Source: Anisus vortex
Taxonomy: Eukaryota; Mollusca; Gastropoda; Planorbidae
Assembly (NCBI GenBank): GCA_949126835.1
Contig: OX421506.1
Span: 29,928,441-29,992,440 of the forward strand
Direction: 5' to 3'
Length of the DNA stretch: 64,000 nt
Part shown: positions 62,301 to 63,969 of the stretch, piece after piece
How positions within the stretch are numbered: the stretch's first letter is position 1
Layout of the letters: each line of letters starts with the position of its first letter
Made by a program: the position numbers and the translations under genes
Notes under the pieces: generated by a model
Databases searched by the model: none
What the model was told of the DNA's origin: nothing
Seen by the model: the letters and a program-made list of their open reading frames with translations, nothing else

Positions 62301-63969
62301 CGTACTAGGGGACTGTGTGGCCAGTACAATGCCCGGCCACCTTTACTTTACCCCAACCAAAGTCAGGTACCTATCAGAGATGGGTAGACTCAGGGATACT
62401 CCCCACACCTGGCAAAAAATACTAGCCTTCACCAAGATTCGAACCCAGTACCTTTGGTACGCCAGCCGAACACGCTTCCGCTTGGCCACAATGCCCCTGT
62501 CTGTCTATCAAACCTAACCTCATCTAATAAAGTTATTCTGTCTATTGTATCTAGTTGACTAGATCCACAGTATACTTATTTTTATTTCATTCTATCTATC
62601 CAAACTATGTATATTTTTTAAAAGTATTACAGTGTTAACTTCTTTTCTCCCCTCAGCCTTTCTATATCACCAATGGCAATAGCTTGTCCTTTAAGTTTCA
62701 AACCATCAAAGACAAGGCTTTGCTGCTGTACACCACAGGCAATCTCATGGGCAGAAACTTCTTTGAGCTAGAGATCTACGACGGCTTGCTGTACTTTGTT
62801 CACAACTTTGGTGGCAGCACCAAGAGAACTTTGGTCTCTGAACGGGAAGTGTCTGACGGCCAGCAACATGAGGTAAATTAACCCTTTAATTACTGCAGGT
62901 TTTAATATAAATATTTGCTGACTTTTCGTATTGCTACCATTTTTTTTATTATTTATGACGTCGATGTGATGTCCTCGGTATTTAAGTGTGCGAAATGATG
63001 ACGTTGATGTGACGTCTAAGGTACTTAAGGGTTAAACAACTGTTGAGCTAAGTTATCTTGGCACACCTCAGCTTTGCTTCACATCAATCTTCTTGGATGT
63101 AAAGAACTATATCATTGATCTTGGTATTGAACACAATGCTGAGTATATCCTTAAAAACAATTATAAATATCTTTGCATATCCTGGCTTTCCTCCTCATCA
63201 ATCTTCTTGAATGTAAAGAACTACATCATTGATCTTTGTATAGCACACAATGCAGAGTGTAGTATTATTATTGGTTAAATACTATTAACAAGAAGAAGGC
63301 AATGAGTCAGGCTCAATACGTTTGAATACATGAGACAGACGTTTATATGAACAGCTGACCGTTTAACAATACTCATCCATGTTCTTGGGCAACCGGAGCT
63401 AGCAAGACGAACACAGTAACTAAATACCAAAAGAGCATTAGAACATTAACTACCGGTAAATAATGAAACAATATCAGTACACCAAGTATATGCTTATAAA
63501 CAATGATATAATATATATATATATCAATAGTTTCTCTATAAGGAAACGCCAGCATCATGTTACTCTTAGGCTTGTCTATGTGATAGAAATTATATCACTC
63601 AGCTAGGCCTCTGAGTAAAAGTATACTAATAAGTGTCACAAAAGACTGGGTAAAGGGTGATTTATAGGTGGTCGTATATAGATTGGCCACAAAAGGTGAA
63701 CTGTCATTTAAAGGTTCCCAGTAAATAGTTTTAAATACTATGTTTAAAAACAATTATATAAGTATTTAAAGTTTTTACAAACAGTCGTAAAGTTTACCTT
63801 TATCCAAATGTGAATAATCTGTATGGAATGCCTCAACTCTTTTATGTTTATTTTATTCTTCAGATTTCAGTCCGGTTCCTTAACAATCTAATCCTTGTCA
63901 CCTTGGATGGACAACAACCACCGATTAGAATTTCTCTTCAACAAGGTGAACAATTTCCAACATCTTCAA
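18460..63969 (+). CDS. Partial multi-exon gene: six LamG-like modules plus two laminin G (LNS) domains
   Basis: Twenty-four GT-AG exons join without a frameshift or stop into about 1670 codons; both gene ends are outside the window. Predicted residues: module A 1-218, B 219-431, C 432-642, D 643-850, E 851-1055, F 1056-1287 (with Pro-rich tail), LNS1 plus Pro/Thr linker about 1288-1563, partial LNS2 to 1670. The six modules share a pair C-x(2)-[DN]-[LIV]-x-x-C (shorter spacing in F), a motif W-[YQN]-x-[VL]-x(3)-[WY]-[HDS], then GL-x-[LVM]-Y-[LIV]-[ND] and a closing F-[IVL]-G-R/Y strand, as in concanavalin A-like LamG_3 folds. Established: tandem LamG and LNS domains occur in extracellular adhesion proteins such as neurexins, CASPR and insect axotactin. 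Inference: a secreted or single-pass adhesion protein. Orthology to axotactin is only a suggestion; no symbol is assigned. Module borders are all phase 1, which favours duplication of whole modules. Confidence 0.9.
18778..19020 (+). mobile_element. tRNA-derived SINE S1 in intron 1
   Basis: CTGGGTTCGAATGATGGTGA, TTACTGGGCTTGGAAGGTGT, AACTGGTGAACTCTGCTTCA and CAGGCCCTATAGATC. Almost full length but with a worn head. Confidence 0.75.
19280..19510 (+). CDS. Exon 2: module A, central strands
   Basis: Acceptor tttttttag, donor g|gtgggt, phase 1 to phase 1, 231 nt. It completes a glycine, then reads YYVGMWVQFLAH and ends in the module signature WYHVAASWDKEK. It contains the internal strands of the jelly roll (GIAMYYSDRGLEFVF). 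Two other frames are also open here by chance and are shadows. An intron phase of 1 at both ends makes the exon skippable without a frameshift, but skipping would remove the fold's core. Confidence 0.92.
19571..19645 (+). mobile_element. tRNA-derived SINE head fragment in intron 2
   Basis: GGGGCATTGTGGCCGAGCGG with a tRNA Leu/Ser-like A box, followed by a B-box-like AGAGTTCAAATC. Not a functional tRNA: no acceptor stem pairing and no full cloverleaf. Confidence 0.55.
20009..20215 (+). CDS. Exon 3: module A, C-terminal strands
   Basis: Acceptor ctctctaag, donor g|gtaatg, 207 nt, phase 1 to phase 1. Reads GLHVYINGFQVSH, then a lysine/arginine-rich loop and FVIGRSNERSG, the conserved IGR strand that closes each module. 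The end (IVDDFLFKSSYKL) matches the DE-[LM]-x-[IV]-[WF] element of the other modules but is diverged. The predicted exon is GC-richer than the flanking introns. Confidence 0.92.
20265..20400 (+). pseudogene. LINE endonuclease fragment
   Basis: Reads DHFYEALDSVVSNIP, then after a frameshift LLGDFNVRV. The LLGDFN-x-R-V block is the conserved metal-binding motif of LINE AP-endonucleases. About 130 bases survive, immediately downstream of exon 3. Confidence 0.55.
20943..21183 (+). CDS. Exon 4: module B, N-terminal half
   Basis: Acceptor tttacacag, donor aa|gtaagt, 241 nt, phase 1 in and phase 2 out. Reads GPAFHYYLPMDKI, then VPGLIGQALSF, GDYVDLGE and the cysteine pair CLGNVESC, ending GIYISFYV. 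This is the best textbook LamG_3 N-half in the gene. The donor lies at the same place and phase as the one ending exon 11 of module D, the only intramodule intron clearly shared by two modules. Confidence 0.93.
21747..22000 (-). repeat. Second copy of the L2-like segment
   Basis: AGCTGCCAACAAACATAGTG, AAGCTCAGAGCGCATTTAAC and AAAGCATGTTATCTAAAGTA, colinear with 4325-4545. Lies in intron 4. Confidence 0.65.
22001..22022 (+). mobile_element. hAT MITE terminus fragment
   Basis: The sequence CTGGGGTCGGCAACCC is one terminus of the GTGCCAA-type MITE family without its partner or body, directly after an L2-like repeat fragment. Confidence 0.45.
22319..22415 (+). CDS. Exon 5: module B, short central exon
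   Basis: A strong polypyrimidine acceptor (ttcttttcccccag) and donor cag|gtaaag flank 97 nt; phase 2 in, phase 0 out. Joined to exon 4 it gives FYVKFRRIDGDRGYIFSS, then GIDIYRSGSQLFASAQ. The frame is open only when read in the phase set by exon 4, which supports the junction. It is too short to appear as a stand-alone ORF. Confidence 0.9.
22954..23254 (+). CDS. Exon 6: module B, C-terminal half
   Basis: Acceptor cattatgtag (weak pyrimidine tract), donor g|gtactt; 301 nt, phase 0 to phase 1. Contains the module signature WYFVEVSWSKDSG, then IALFVNGEEVD and VFIGRSNQGARVEQ, and ends IGFIQTG. The C-terminal IG-[FY]-I-Q motif recurs in modules C and D (HGYIQR, FGYINR). Phase 1 out marks the module border. 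Confidence 0.93.
23318..23492 (-). mobile_element. LINE 3' tail copy in B/C intron
   Basis: Reversed tail with ACAGAAACTCTTTCTAAAAG, CTACGCTCAACCATGGTCCG and AGGCAACCCATTCCATACCC. Antisense to the gene. Confidence 0.8.
23841..24141 (+). CDS. Exon 7: module C, N-terminal half
   Basis: Acceptor ttatttctag, donor ag|gtgagt; 301 nt, phase 1 to phase 2. Reads DRPENYHIDFERI, RGKVGRALRL, NDYVEVYV, cysteine pair CFSDLDLC, then GVLYSLWIHPDRL and STGNKGIALLYR. It spans, without an intron, the point at which modules B and D are interrupted. The valine/tyrosine after the YVEV strand replaces the usual DLG. Confidence 0.93.
24208..24437 (-). mobile_element. tRNA-derived SINE S1 in module C intron
   Basis: GTGAACCTGCGCTTGCCAG, AGGTACCCATGAGAGCTGGG and TATGCCAGCCAAACGCGCAG, reversed relative to the gene. 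Confidence 0.78.
25227..25433 (+). CDS. Exon 8: module C, central part
   Basis: Acceptor tttttttgtttcag, donor ag|gtagag; 207 nt, phase 2 to phase 2. Reads NGALTATAETSS, then signature WNFVEVSYHPARG and LQLYINNELKAQ, ending in a serine-rich loop. Tyrosine replaces the tryptophan before HP. The reading frame is fixed by exon 7, since the exon itself carries no long methionine-initiated ORF. Confidence 0.9.
25530..25800 (-). mobile_element. LINE 3' tail copy in module C intron
   Basis: Reversed tail with CGCTCTTTCTATAAAGATGA, GGCAACCCATTCCATGAATG, then GTGTTTTTGTCCTTATGTTT extending into the coding end. Antisense to the gene. Confidence 0.8.
25985..26215 (-). pseudogene. LINE/SINE 3' end with zinc-knuckle-like remnant (third family)
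   Basis: The minus strand reads AFKCLKCGRDCHSRVGLHSH, a C-x2-C ... H-x(n)-H/C finger as found at the C-terminus of I/ingi-type LINE polyproteins, followed by the widespread tail motif CATCGTCTCTCGAGACGGAC. ORFs on this strand are remnants, not a host gene. Lies just before the acceptor of exon 9. Confidence 0.65.
26257..26381 (+). CDS. Exon 9: module C, C-terminal strands
   Basis: Acceptor tttttgtttttcag, donor a|gtaagt; 125 nt, phase 2 to phase 1. Reads FYLGRSKTEESG, then FDEMEMWQADRDYL and HGYIQR. The DE-M-E-x-W-x-x-[DG]-R-[DE]-x-L element also ends modules D, E and F, a diagnostic repeat within this protein. Confidence 0.92.
26956..27068 (+). CDS. Exon 10: module D, first strand
   Basis: Acceptor gctatttcag, donor aag|gtacaa; 113 nt, phase 1 to phase 0. 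Reads TRPKNYLIDFEEFINED and ends MLIPGK. The following intron splits PGK from VNNAL, a position not interrupted in the other modules. A frame also stays open past the donor by chance, but only splicing to exon 11 restores the module consensus. Confidence 0.9.
27127..27470. repeat. Degenerate tandem repeat, period about 58 bp
   Basis: Five to six worn units of CAGGTCTT-x-ATCTT-x-GACCT followed by AGGAAATCAAATCCTGACCATT, in the intron before exon 11. Divergence shows it is old, unlike the arrays at 34938 and 38149. Confidence 0.65.
27615..27736 (+). CDS. Exon 11: module D, second part
   Basis: Acceptor ttttttaaag, donor ag|gtgttt; 122 nt, phase 0 to phase 2. Reads VNNALELSGRGQYADLG, then the cysteine pair CMGNLYLC and GITIAAWM. 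A minus-strand ORF over the same bases is a shadow. Confidence 0.91.
27829..28080 (-). mobile_element. LINE 3' tail copy in module D intron
   Basis: Reversed tail with TTATCTTATCTTATACATTA, GATTACTGCGTCCTACGCAC and GGATGCCACTTGGGAAGAAA. Antisense to the gene. Confidence 0.82.
28437..28559 (+). CDS. Exon 12: module D, third part
   Basis: Acceptor ttttgtttgtcag, donor ag|gtaaca; 123 nt, phase 2 to phase 2. Reads RFHRFENNMVFLSTGENG, then YKDGYIQISAAGDN and ITIP. Symmetrical phase 2 would allow in-frame skipping, but that would remove the central sheet. The exon is AT-richer than the rest of the coding sequence. Confidence 0.9.
28826..29085. repeat. 44-bp minisatellite, about six units
   Basis: Units of AGTTCTTGTTATGTTCAATG plus AATTCTTGCAAGGTCAATTACCAA split into positions 1-20 and 21-44; starts at 28826, 28870, 28914 and so on, with only a few substitutions. 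In the intron between exons 12 and 13. Confidence 0.9.
29195..29520 (-). pseudogene. LINE reverse transcriptase C-terminal fragment (second family)
   Basis: The minus strand, in shifting frames, reads LRRTQDNEYVWDRI, then RCKLTWFGHVLRHNSLPKTI and CWLDNIKYWTG. This matches, from memory, the R-R-x-L-x-WFGH-V-x-RH-x-S-L and DNIKEWT blocks at the C-terminus of many LINE polyproteins. Broken by stops and frameshifts. It ends about 75 bases before the acceptor of exon 13. Confidence 0.7.
29595..29860 (+). CDS. Exon 13: module D, C-terminal half
   Basis: Acceptor gttgctcttag, donor g|gtaaaa; 266 nt, phase 2 to phase 1. Reads RFDTDRWYFVEITWHPKTG, LKVYVDNELREK, NFYIGYPNTGD, then VDEMEIWYSGREDL and FGYINR. 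It is the closest match to the shared C-half consensus. The longer open frame running past 29860 is intronic read-through and has no repeat similarity. Confidence 0.94.
30201..30566 (+). mobile_element. hAT-like MITE, CAGTGGTT termini
   Basis: Inverted termini CAGTGGTTTCCCAACT and AGTTGGGAACCACTG, one base different. The 366-bp interior is AT-rich and contains degenerate repeats of AAGGGTGAAATG. No clear target duplication. It sits in the intron between modules D and E. Confidence 0.7.
30806..30829 (+). CDS. Candidate 24-nt microexon between modules D and E
   Basis: The sequence cacag|ag...caa|gtaaga defines a 24-nt exon in phase 1 to phase 1 that reads (E)DYNYTSS and would lengthen the D/E hinge by eight residues. 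It fits the phase required at this border. The upstream intron has an ATTCATC-rich tract duplicated just before the acceptor. A match of splice signals and phase over so few bases can occur by chance, so this stays tentative. Confidence 0.35.
31910..32500. repeat. Degenerate tandem array interrupted by SINE S2
   Basis: Irregular units around TTTGGGTTAACTAT, a GACTGGTTAAG block and TATTATAGTGTG recur at 31925, 31975, 32025, 32070, and again after the SINE at 32390 and 32430. The SINE at 32128-32378 therefore inserted in the array. Confidence 0.5.
32128..32378 (-). mobile_element. tRNA-derived SINE (family S2) with L2-like tail, full copy
   Basis: Read on the minus strand: head GGCTGGCCGAGCGGTTAGC (A-box like tRNA Leu/Ser), B-box GGTTCGAGCCCC, body with GGAGTTTTGGGACTAGATG, then GAGCGCACTGAGCATGC and a tail GCGCTATATAAATTACC with (ATTACC)n. 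The GCGCTATATAAAT ending is typical of L2-mobilised SINEs. Inserted in a degenerate tandem array. Confidence 0.8.
33282..33530 (+). mobile_element. tRNA-derived SINE S1 before module E
   Basis: ATGGGGCACGTTTGCTGAAG, GTGTTCAAATCCTGGTGAAG, TTACTGGGTCTGGAGGGTGT and TTCACAGGCCCTATGGATC. Ends about 120 bases before the exon 14 acceptor. Confidence 0.78.
33652..34266 (+). CDS. Exon 14: complete module E on one exon
   Basis: Acceptor acttcctcag, donor g|gtaagt; 615 nt, phase 1 to phase 1. Holds a whole module: YESFSFDMSEG, LIPGRIGNAVGLSG, FVDLGEHYQ, CLGNIDLC, FTMSVWLNPREL, WQRLTLAWHPKKG, LSMYLNDEL, VYIGRPLQND, ADELQVWHDDLDQL. Modules A-D and F need three or four exons for the same length. The exon is visibly GC-richer than its neighbours. 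A 167-codon ORF on the minus strand and an 85-codon ORF on the plus strand here are shadows of this GC-rich exon. Confidence 0.95.
34938..35604. repeat. 47-bp minisatellite, about 14 near-identical units
   Basis: Starts at 34938, 34985 and onward every 47 bases; unit contains AAGATAAAGATATTTGTCCA, GGGTTTAACAGG and TTTTTCTGAATCTAC. Almost no variation between units, so recently expanded or homogenised. Lies in the intron between modules E and F. Confidence 0.95.
36050..36235 (+). CDS. Exon 15: module F, N-terminal part
   Basis: Acceptor cctattccaacag, donor g|gtgact; 186 nt, phase 1 to phase 1. Reads VQAVPINIIFDDFRNN, RALYLVGTTGYLDLG, ending at the first cysteine (FTCG). The intron falls between the two conserved cysteines, a position used by no other module. 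Module F is the most diverged in its first strand. Confidence 0.91.
36361..36520 (+). pseudogene. Possible second LINE endonuclease fragment
   Basis: One frame reads NPLSIILFGDLNTLC, similar to the [IL]-[LI]-x-GD-[FL]-N block of LINE endonucleases. Only this motif supports the call, so it is weak. Confidence 0.3.
36837..37036 (+). CDS. Exon 16: module F, central part
   Basis: Acceptor aatccaaacag, donor agg|gttggt; 200 nt, phase 1 to phase 0. Reads GDLNSCHQG, IRLGIRPDQLQEN, IYYQNGRLHGQLQT and ends RRWQR. The donor choice is set by the next exon, because WQR joined to VELTWHP rebuilds the signature seen in module E (WQRLTLAWHP). The donor is a weak non-consensus GTTGGT. Confidence 0.88.
37110..37165 (+). 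mobile_element. Short LINE tail remnant in module F intron
   Basis: Reads ACTAGACTCAAAACTATAGA and GCAATAATCTTCTGTATAGA, a 55-base remnant in the sense direction; the only sense copy found inside the gene. Confidence 0.6.
37388..37525 (+). CDS. Exon 17: module F, signature strand
   Basis: Acceptor taccccctccag, donor gag|gtaacc; 138 nt, phase 0 to phase 0. Reads VELTWHPRDG, LVMYIDGRKVDSQ and TYFGRSLE. The upstream open frame (from about 37331) is intronic. The next intron (2.1 kb) is largely a 58-bp minisatellite. Confidence 0.92.
38149..39299. repeat. 58-bp minisatellite, about 20 near-identical units
   Basis: Unit contains AACTCCAGCAATCCTGGTGT, GACCAGTTATAGTC and TGGTATTTTGTGATACCACA, then GGGT. 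The first unit has a two-base insertion; the rest are practically identical. Each unit holds two small hairpins: CTGGTgtgACCAG and GGTATtttgtgATACC. Located in the 2.1-kb intron before exon 18. Confidence 0.95.
39636..39807 (+). CDS. Exon 18: end of module F and proline-rich linker
   Basis: Acceptor tttgttcaaacag, donor g|gtaagt; 172 nt, phase 0 to phase 1. Reads GRSPYVRGSVDSIEFW, TAYRDYLPEDAYL, then a linker with repeated PPYVPPYVPP and TARPPDD. A second possible donor three bases upstream (39804) keeps the frame; 39807 is chosen because it fits GTAAGT exactly. The linker separates the LamG_3-type array from the LNS part and is likely extended. Confidence 0.9.
41097..41114 (+). CDS. Candidate 18-nt microexon after the proline linker
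   Basis: The sequence atgtttcag|ag...ttg|gtgagt gives an 18-nt exon, phase 1 to phase 1, reading (E)LTQEF. It matches the phase of the 39807 donor and the 58207 acceptor, and both splice signals are close to consensus. It would add six residues to the hinge before LNS1. Transcript evidence is needed because an 18-nt match has little statistical weight. Confidence 0.38.
41574..42753. mobile_element. Candidate solo LTR
   Basis: Begins TGTTATGGCGTC and ends TTTGTAACA, the TG...CA plan with a short inverted TGTTA/TAACA. The four bases atat flank both ends directly, which would be a 4-bp duplication. Poly-A-signal-like AATAAA lies near 41792. Base composition differs from flanks (CpG present). 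The atat context is AT-rich, so the duplication is weak evidence and no internal retrotransposon sequence is present. Confidence 0.35.
43013..43365. repeat. 73-bp tandem repeat, about 4.5 units
   Basis: Units of ATTGTGAGTAGGCTTATAAA, GCTTATAAAGTACTAAG and TTTATTATAGTTTTATTGG, at 73-base spacing (43082, 43155, 43228). Contains the palindrome TTATAAGCTTTATAA-like cores. Third to fifth units are most alike. Confidence 0.85.
43698..43880. repeat. 46-bp tandem repeat, four units
   Basis: Units of ATGGCTTCTGGACATTGATC and TATCTACTCAATTACCTAATGTGTTA (bases 21-46), nearly identical. Adjacent to the 73-bp array in the same intron. Confidence 0.85.
45640..45990. repeat. (TCTA)n microsatellite
   Basis: Uninterrupted TCTA for about 90 bases (45645-45730), then imperfect CTATCTATTTAT stretches. 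The three overlapping ORFs full of YLSI repeats are artefacts of the period. Confidence 0.95.
46155..46258. repeat. (TG)n microsatellite
   Basis: About 100 bases of GTGTGTATGTGTGTG, ending in a pure (GT) run. In the 18-kb intron. Confidence 0.95.
46858..46950 (-). mobile_element. tRNA-derived SINE S1, 3' part
   Basis: TACCCGTCGGACCAAATAAA, GCAGCGTTCACATGTTTCTG and CGGCATACGTGGAGATTGTG, truncated after about 90 bases. Confidence 0.65.
47274..47346. repeat. (TC)n microsatellite
   Basis: About 70 bases of pure TC/CT, a polypurine-polypyrimidine tract that could adopt triplex structures. The minus-strand RERERE ORF is an artefact. Confidence 0.95.
47885..48000 (-). mobile_element. SINE S2 3' part
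   Basis: TATTTATATAGCGCTTTTTT, GCATGCTCAGTGCGCTCTAG and GGGCCCAAAACTCCTGCAGG, preceded by a short (AAT)n. Confidence 0.7.
48355..48560. repeat. Unclassified interspersed repeat, copy 2
   Basis: CGGAATTCCCGATTCCC, AAAAATTAAAATCGAAAGTC, CAGCGTTATTGGATGCGCAC and CTCTAAAAATAGAGCAAG match copy 1 at 2693 in the same orientation. Confidence 0.6.
49955..49965 (+). promoter_or_regulatory. Possible TATA element upstream of the internal first exon
   Basis: The sequence ttattatataacg carries TATATAA about 150 bases before the ATG at 50111. An inverted CCAAT (cattggttg) lies near 49806, followed by a G-run. This is suggestive only; TATA-like strings are common in AT-rich DNA and no transcription start can be read directly. 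Confidence 0.2.
50111..50177 (+). CDS. Candidate internal first exon encoding a signal peptide
   Basis: An ATG at 50111 opens 22 codons, MIGLLTGIKPG followed by the hydrophobic run YALVCVLLVLL, and ends in phase 1 at a consensus donor g|gtgagt. Short n-region with one lysine, then about 11 hydrophobic residues: a plausible signal peptide. Phase 1 matches the 58207 acceptor, so the product would be a signal peptide followed by DFNTAQRTPKP and the LNS domains. Inference: an alternative promoter in the 18-kb intron producing a short isoform without modules A-F, as beta-neurexins relate to alpha-neurexins. A chance hydrophobic ORF before a GT is the alternative. Confidence 0.45.
52993..53183 (+). 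mobile_element. hAT-like MITE, degraded 5' terminus
   Basis: Same family as 11104-11312: CAGTGTGCCAAAG, GCGTGCCAACAG, TGGTGGTCCTCCGCGTGCC and the terminus GGTTGCCGACCACTG. The first terminus has lost GGTCGGCA. It lies in the 18-kb intron between 39807 and 58207. Confidence 0.75.
53696..53815 (+). mobile_element. Degenerate hAT-like MITE fragment
   Basis: Retains GGCAACCTGTTGATAATAGT, GACAAAGTAGG, the TTGTAGAAGATACTTGAAT block and TAGGTTGCCCAACC. Too diverged for the terminal repeats to be exact, and the central GCGTGCC blocks are missing. Confidence 0.6.
54980..55340 (+). mobile_element. hAT-like MITE split by a LINE tail
   Basis: Termini CAGGGGTCGGCAAC at 54980 and TTGCCGACCCCCTG at 55340. 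Flanks caatagag and aaatagag match at 7 of 8 positions, a target duplication. A minus-strand LINE 3' tail (55005-55155) interrupts it after about 30 bases, with tactagt repeated at both sides of the insert. Confidence 0.8.
55005..55155 (-). mobile_element. LINE 3' tail inserted in a hAT MITE
   Basis: Reversed tail with ATTACAGACGCTACTTCTTT, GCTCACCCGTGGTCCGAGTC and CTGGTTTTCCTGGTTTGTTC, flanked by tactagt on both sides inside the MITE at 54980-55340. Confidence 0.85.
55470..57309 (-). mobile_element. Larger hAT element with decayed transposase
   Basis: About 1.84 kb between CAGGGGTCGGCAACC (55470) and GGTTGCCGACCCCTG (57309). Flanks ctctacgt and ttctatgt agree at 6 of 8 bases, both differences C/T. 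On the minus strand, around 56990-56870, the translation reads CQQYFAALKADVS, then a stop, then RQNFQIDGLI, which resembles hAT transposases of the ZBED/Buster type from memory. The interior is very AT-rich with frequent stops, so the gene is dead. It is the probable parent of the short MITEs in this window. Confidence 0.65.
57758..57880 (+). mobile_element. Degenerate SINE S1 middle/3' part
   Basis: GTGGGTCCCTGGGTCTACCC followed by ACTTATAGTTTAACGGCATC and CTGGCAAACTCTGCATCGCC; diverged from the family. Confidence 0.5.
58050..58180 (-). mobile_element. Degenerate LINE 3' tail just before exon 19
   Basis: Retains TTATCTTATCTTACACATTA, CAGATGCTCCTTCAATAAAG and GTTTGAGTCTAGTTTTGTAT; internally duplicated around TAAAAACTA. 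Ends about 25 bases before the 58207 acceptor, so it contributes to the acceptor's upstream region. Confidence 0.7.
58207..58436 (+). CDS. Exon 19: start of laminin G (LNS1) domain
   Basis: Acceptor tttttcatttcag, donor aag|gtttga; 230 nt, phase 1 to phase 0. Reads DFNTAQRTPKPASS (hinge), then VKILDFNGQSFVMFNF, LQFYFHPRSGADGLLWLHED and MYIALK. This is the usual opening of a neurexin/laminin LNS domain: sequence before the F-x-F strand, then D/A-GLL and a second strand. Phase 1 at the start makes the acceptor compatible with every module-end donor and with the 50177 donor. Confidence 0.93.
58437..59060. other. Unassigned intronic sequence after exon 19
   Basis: Mixed-composition DNA with no open frame of interest. 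The stretch 58660-58960 is less AT-rich than its surroundings and may be an unidentified repeat, but no second copy is present in the window. Confidence 0.4.
59062..59241. repeat. Inverted repeat, about 42-bp arms and 88-bp loop
   Basis: Left arm GAATAATCTTCTATCTCGAA plus GGAACGTCTGTAAACTTATAAG; right arm starts CTTATAAGTTTACAGAC and ends AGATGATTATTG. About 38 of 42 bases pair. The arms resemble the LINE tail core (GAAGATTATT, GGAGCGTCTGTAA), so head-to-head LINE tails are a likely origin. Confidence 0.7.
59246..59362 (-). mobile_element. SINE S2 5' (tRNA-like) part
   Basis: GGCCCAAAACTCCTGCAGGG, GGCAGGGCTAGAACCCGGGG (B-box on minus strand) and TGGTGTACTAACCGCAGCAG. Head only; ends about 60 bases before the exon 20 acceptor. 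Confidence 0.65.
59423..59554 (+). CDS. Exon 20: LNS1 central strands
   Basis: Acceptor with a very long T run ending tttttgcag, donor aaa|gtaaga; 132 nt, phase 0 to phase 0. Reads DGYLEFVNDDL, then the domain signature DGRWYLFKLKRDGRK, equivalent to DG-x-WH-x-[VL]-x(2)-x-R in LNS domains. Tyrosine replaces the usual histidine after tryptophan. Confidence 0.93.
60196..60405. repeat. Tandem copies of the exon 21 splice acceptor
   Basis: Five units of TTTCTTCCTGATATCAACAG followed by ATCACCATGACTG-like coding start. Exon-like starts fall at 60236, 60278, 60318, 60360 and 60400, spacings 42, 40, 42 and 40. Only the last unit is followed by an open frame; the first four run into TAA or TGA within 11 codons. 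Confidence 0.95.
60400..60558 (+). CDS. Exon 21: LNS1 C-terminal strands
   Basis: Acceptor gatatccacag, donor cag|gtaaga; 159 nt, phase 0 to phase 0. Reads ITMTVDDKHEETF, PAYVYLAGTDNTYG and GRILLNFNGGMAQ. The equivalent of VD-x(10,20)-YIGG in LNS folds is visible as VYLAG. Four upstream copies of its acceptor region (60196-60399) are decoys that run into stops. The start at 60400 is chosen because only this copy stays open. Confidence 0.93.
61126..61431 (+). CDS. Exon 22: end of LNS1, Thr/Pro linker and start of LNS2
   Basis: Acceptor ctgttgccag, donor cag|gtattc; 306 nt, phase 0 to phase 0. Reads VLYKGERKDG and NLIAELGDKLKPG, then W-[PD] repeats, a roughly 45-residue stretch rich in P, T, Q and R (TRAPQTRPPQTRTPRPT), a run of six prolines, and the LNS2 lead-in VTIKDDFTFFVIQQ. 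The linker is a likely O-glycosylated stalk. The canonical cysteine of the F-x-G-C motif is absent (F-N-G-G-M in exon 21). Confidence 0.92.
61467..61690 (-). mobile_element. LINE 3' tail copy in LNS2 intron
   Basis: Reversed tail with TGTTACACACTCTCATTCTA, CGCTCATCTATAGCCTGAGT and GGCAACCCATTCCGTGCCCC. Antisense to the gene; the two ORFs overlapping it are accidental. Confidence 0.8.
62238..62500 (-). mobile_element. tRNA-derived SINE S1 in LNS2 intron
   Basis: CCCGTCTGACCAAATCGATC, AACAGCGTTCACCAGTTTCT, CACCAAGATTCGAACCCAGT and TACGCCAGCCGAACACGCTT. Full length and antisense to the gene; the 66-codon ORF in it is accidental. Confidence 0.82.
62657..62872 (+). CDS. Exon 23: LNS2 first half
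   Basis: Acceptor ttctcccctcag, donor gag|gtaaat; 216 nt, phase 0 to phase 0. Reads SLSFKFQTIKDKALLLYTTG, FFELEIYDGLLYF and the signature VSDGQQHE, a clear laminin G domain pattern (S-F-x-F-[RQ]-T-x(5)-LLL-Y, then DG-x-x-H). Confidence 0.94.
63080..63262. repeat. Direct duplication, about 118-bp spacing
   Basis: CATCAATCTTCTTGGATGTA, AAGAACTATATCATTGATCT at 63082 recurs at 63198 with a few changes; both are followed by ACACAATGC-GAGT. In the last visible intron. Confidence 0.75.
63263..63863. other. Unassigned intronic sequence before exon 24
   Basis: AT-rich with a short (AT)n near 63509-63522 and one TAGGCCT motif. I see no gene or recognisable repeat. Confidence 0.5.
63864..63969 (+). 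CDS. Exon 24 (last visible): LNS2 second half
   Basis: Acceptor ttttattcttcag, donor a|gtaagt; 106 nt, phase 0 to phase 1. Reads ISVRFLNNLILVTLDG, matching the V-x-V-D-G strand that follows DG-x-WH in LNS domains. The rest of LNS2 and any transmembrane segment or stop lie past the right edge. Confidence 0.92.
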
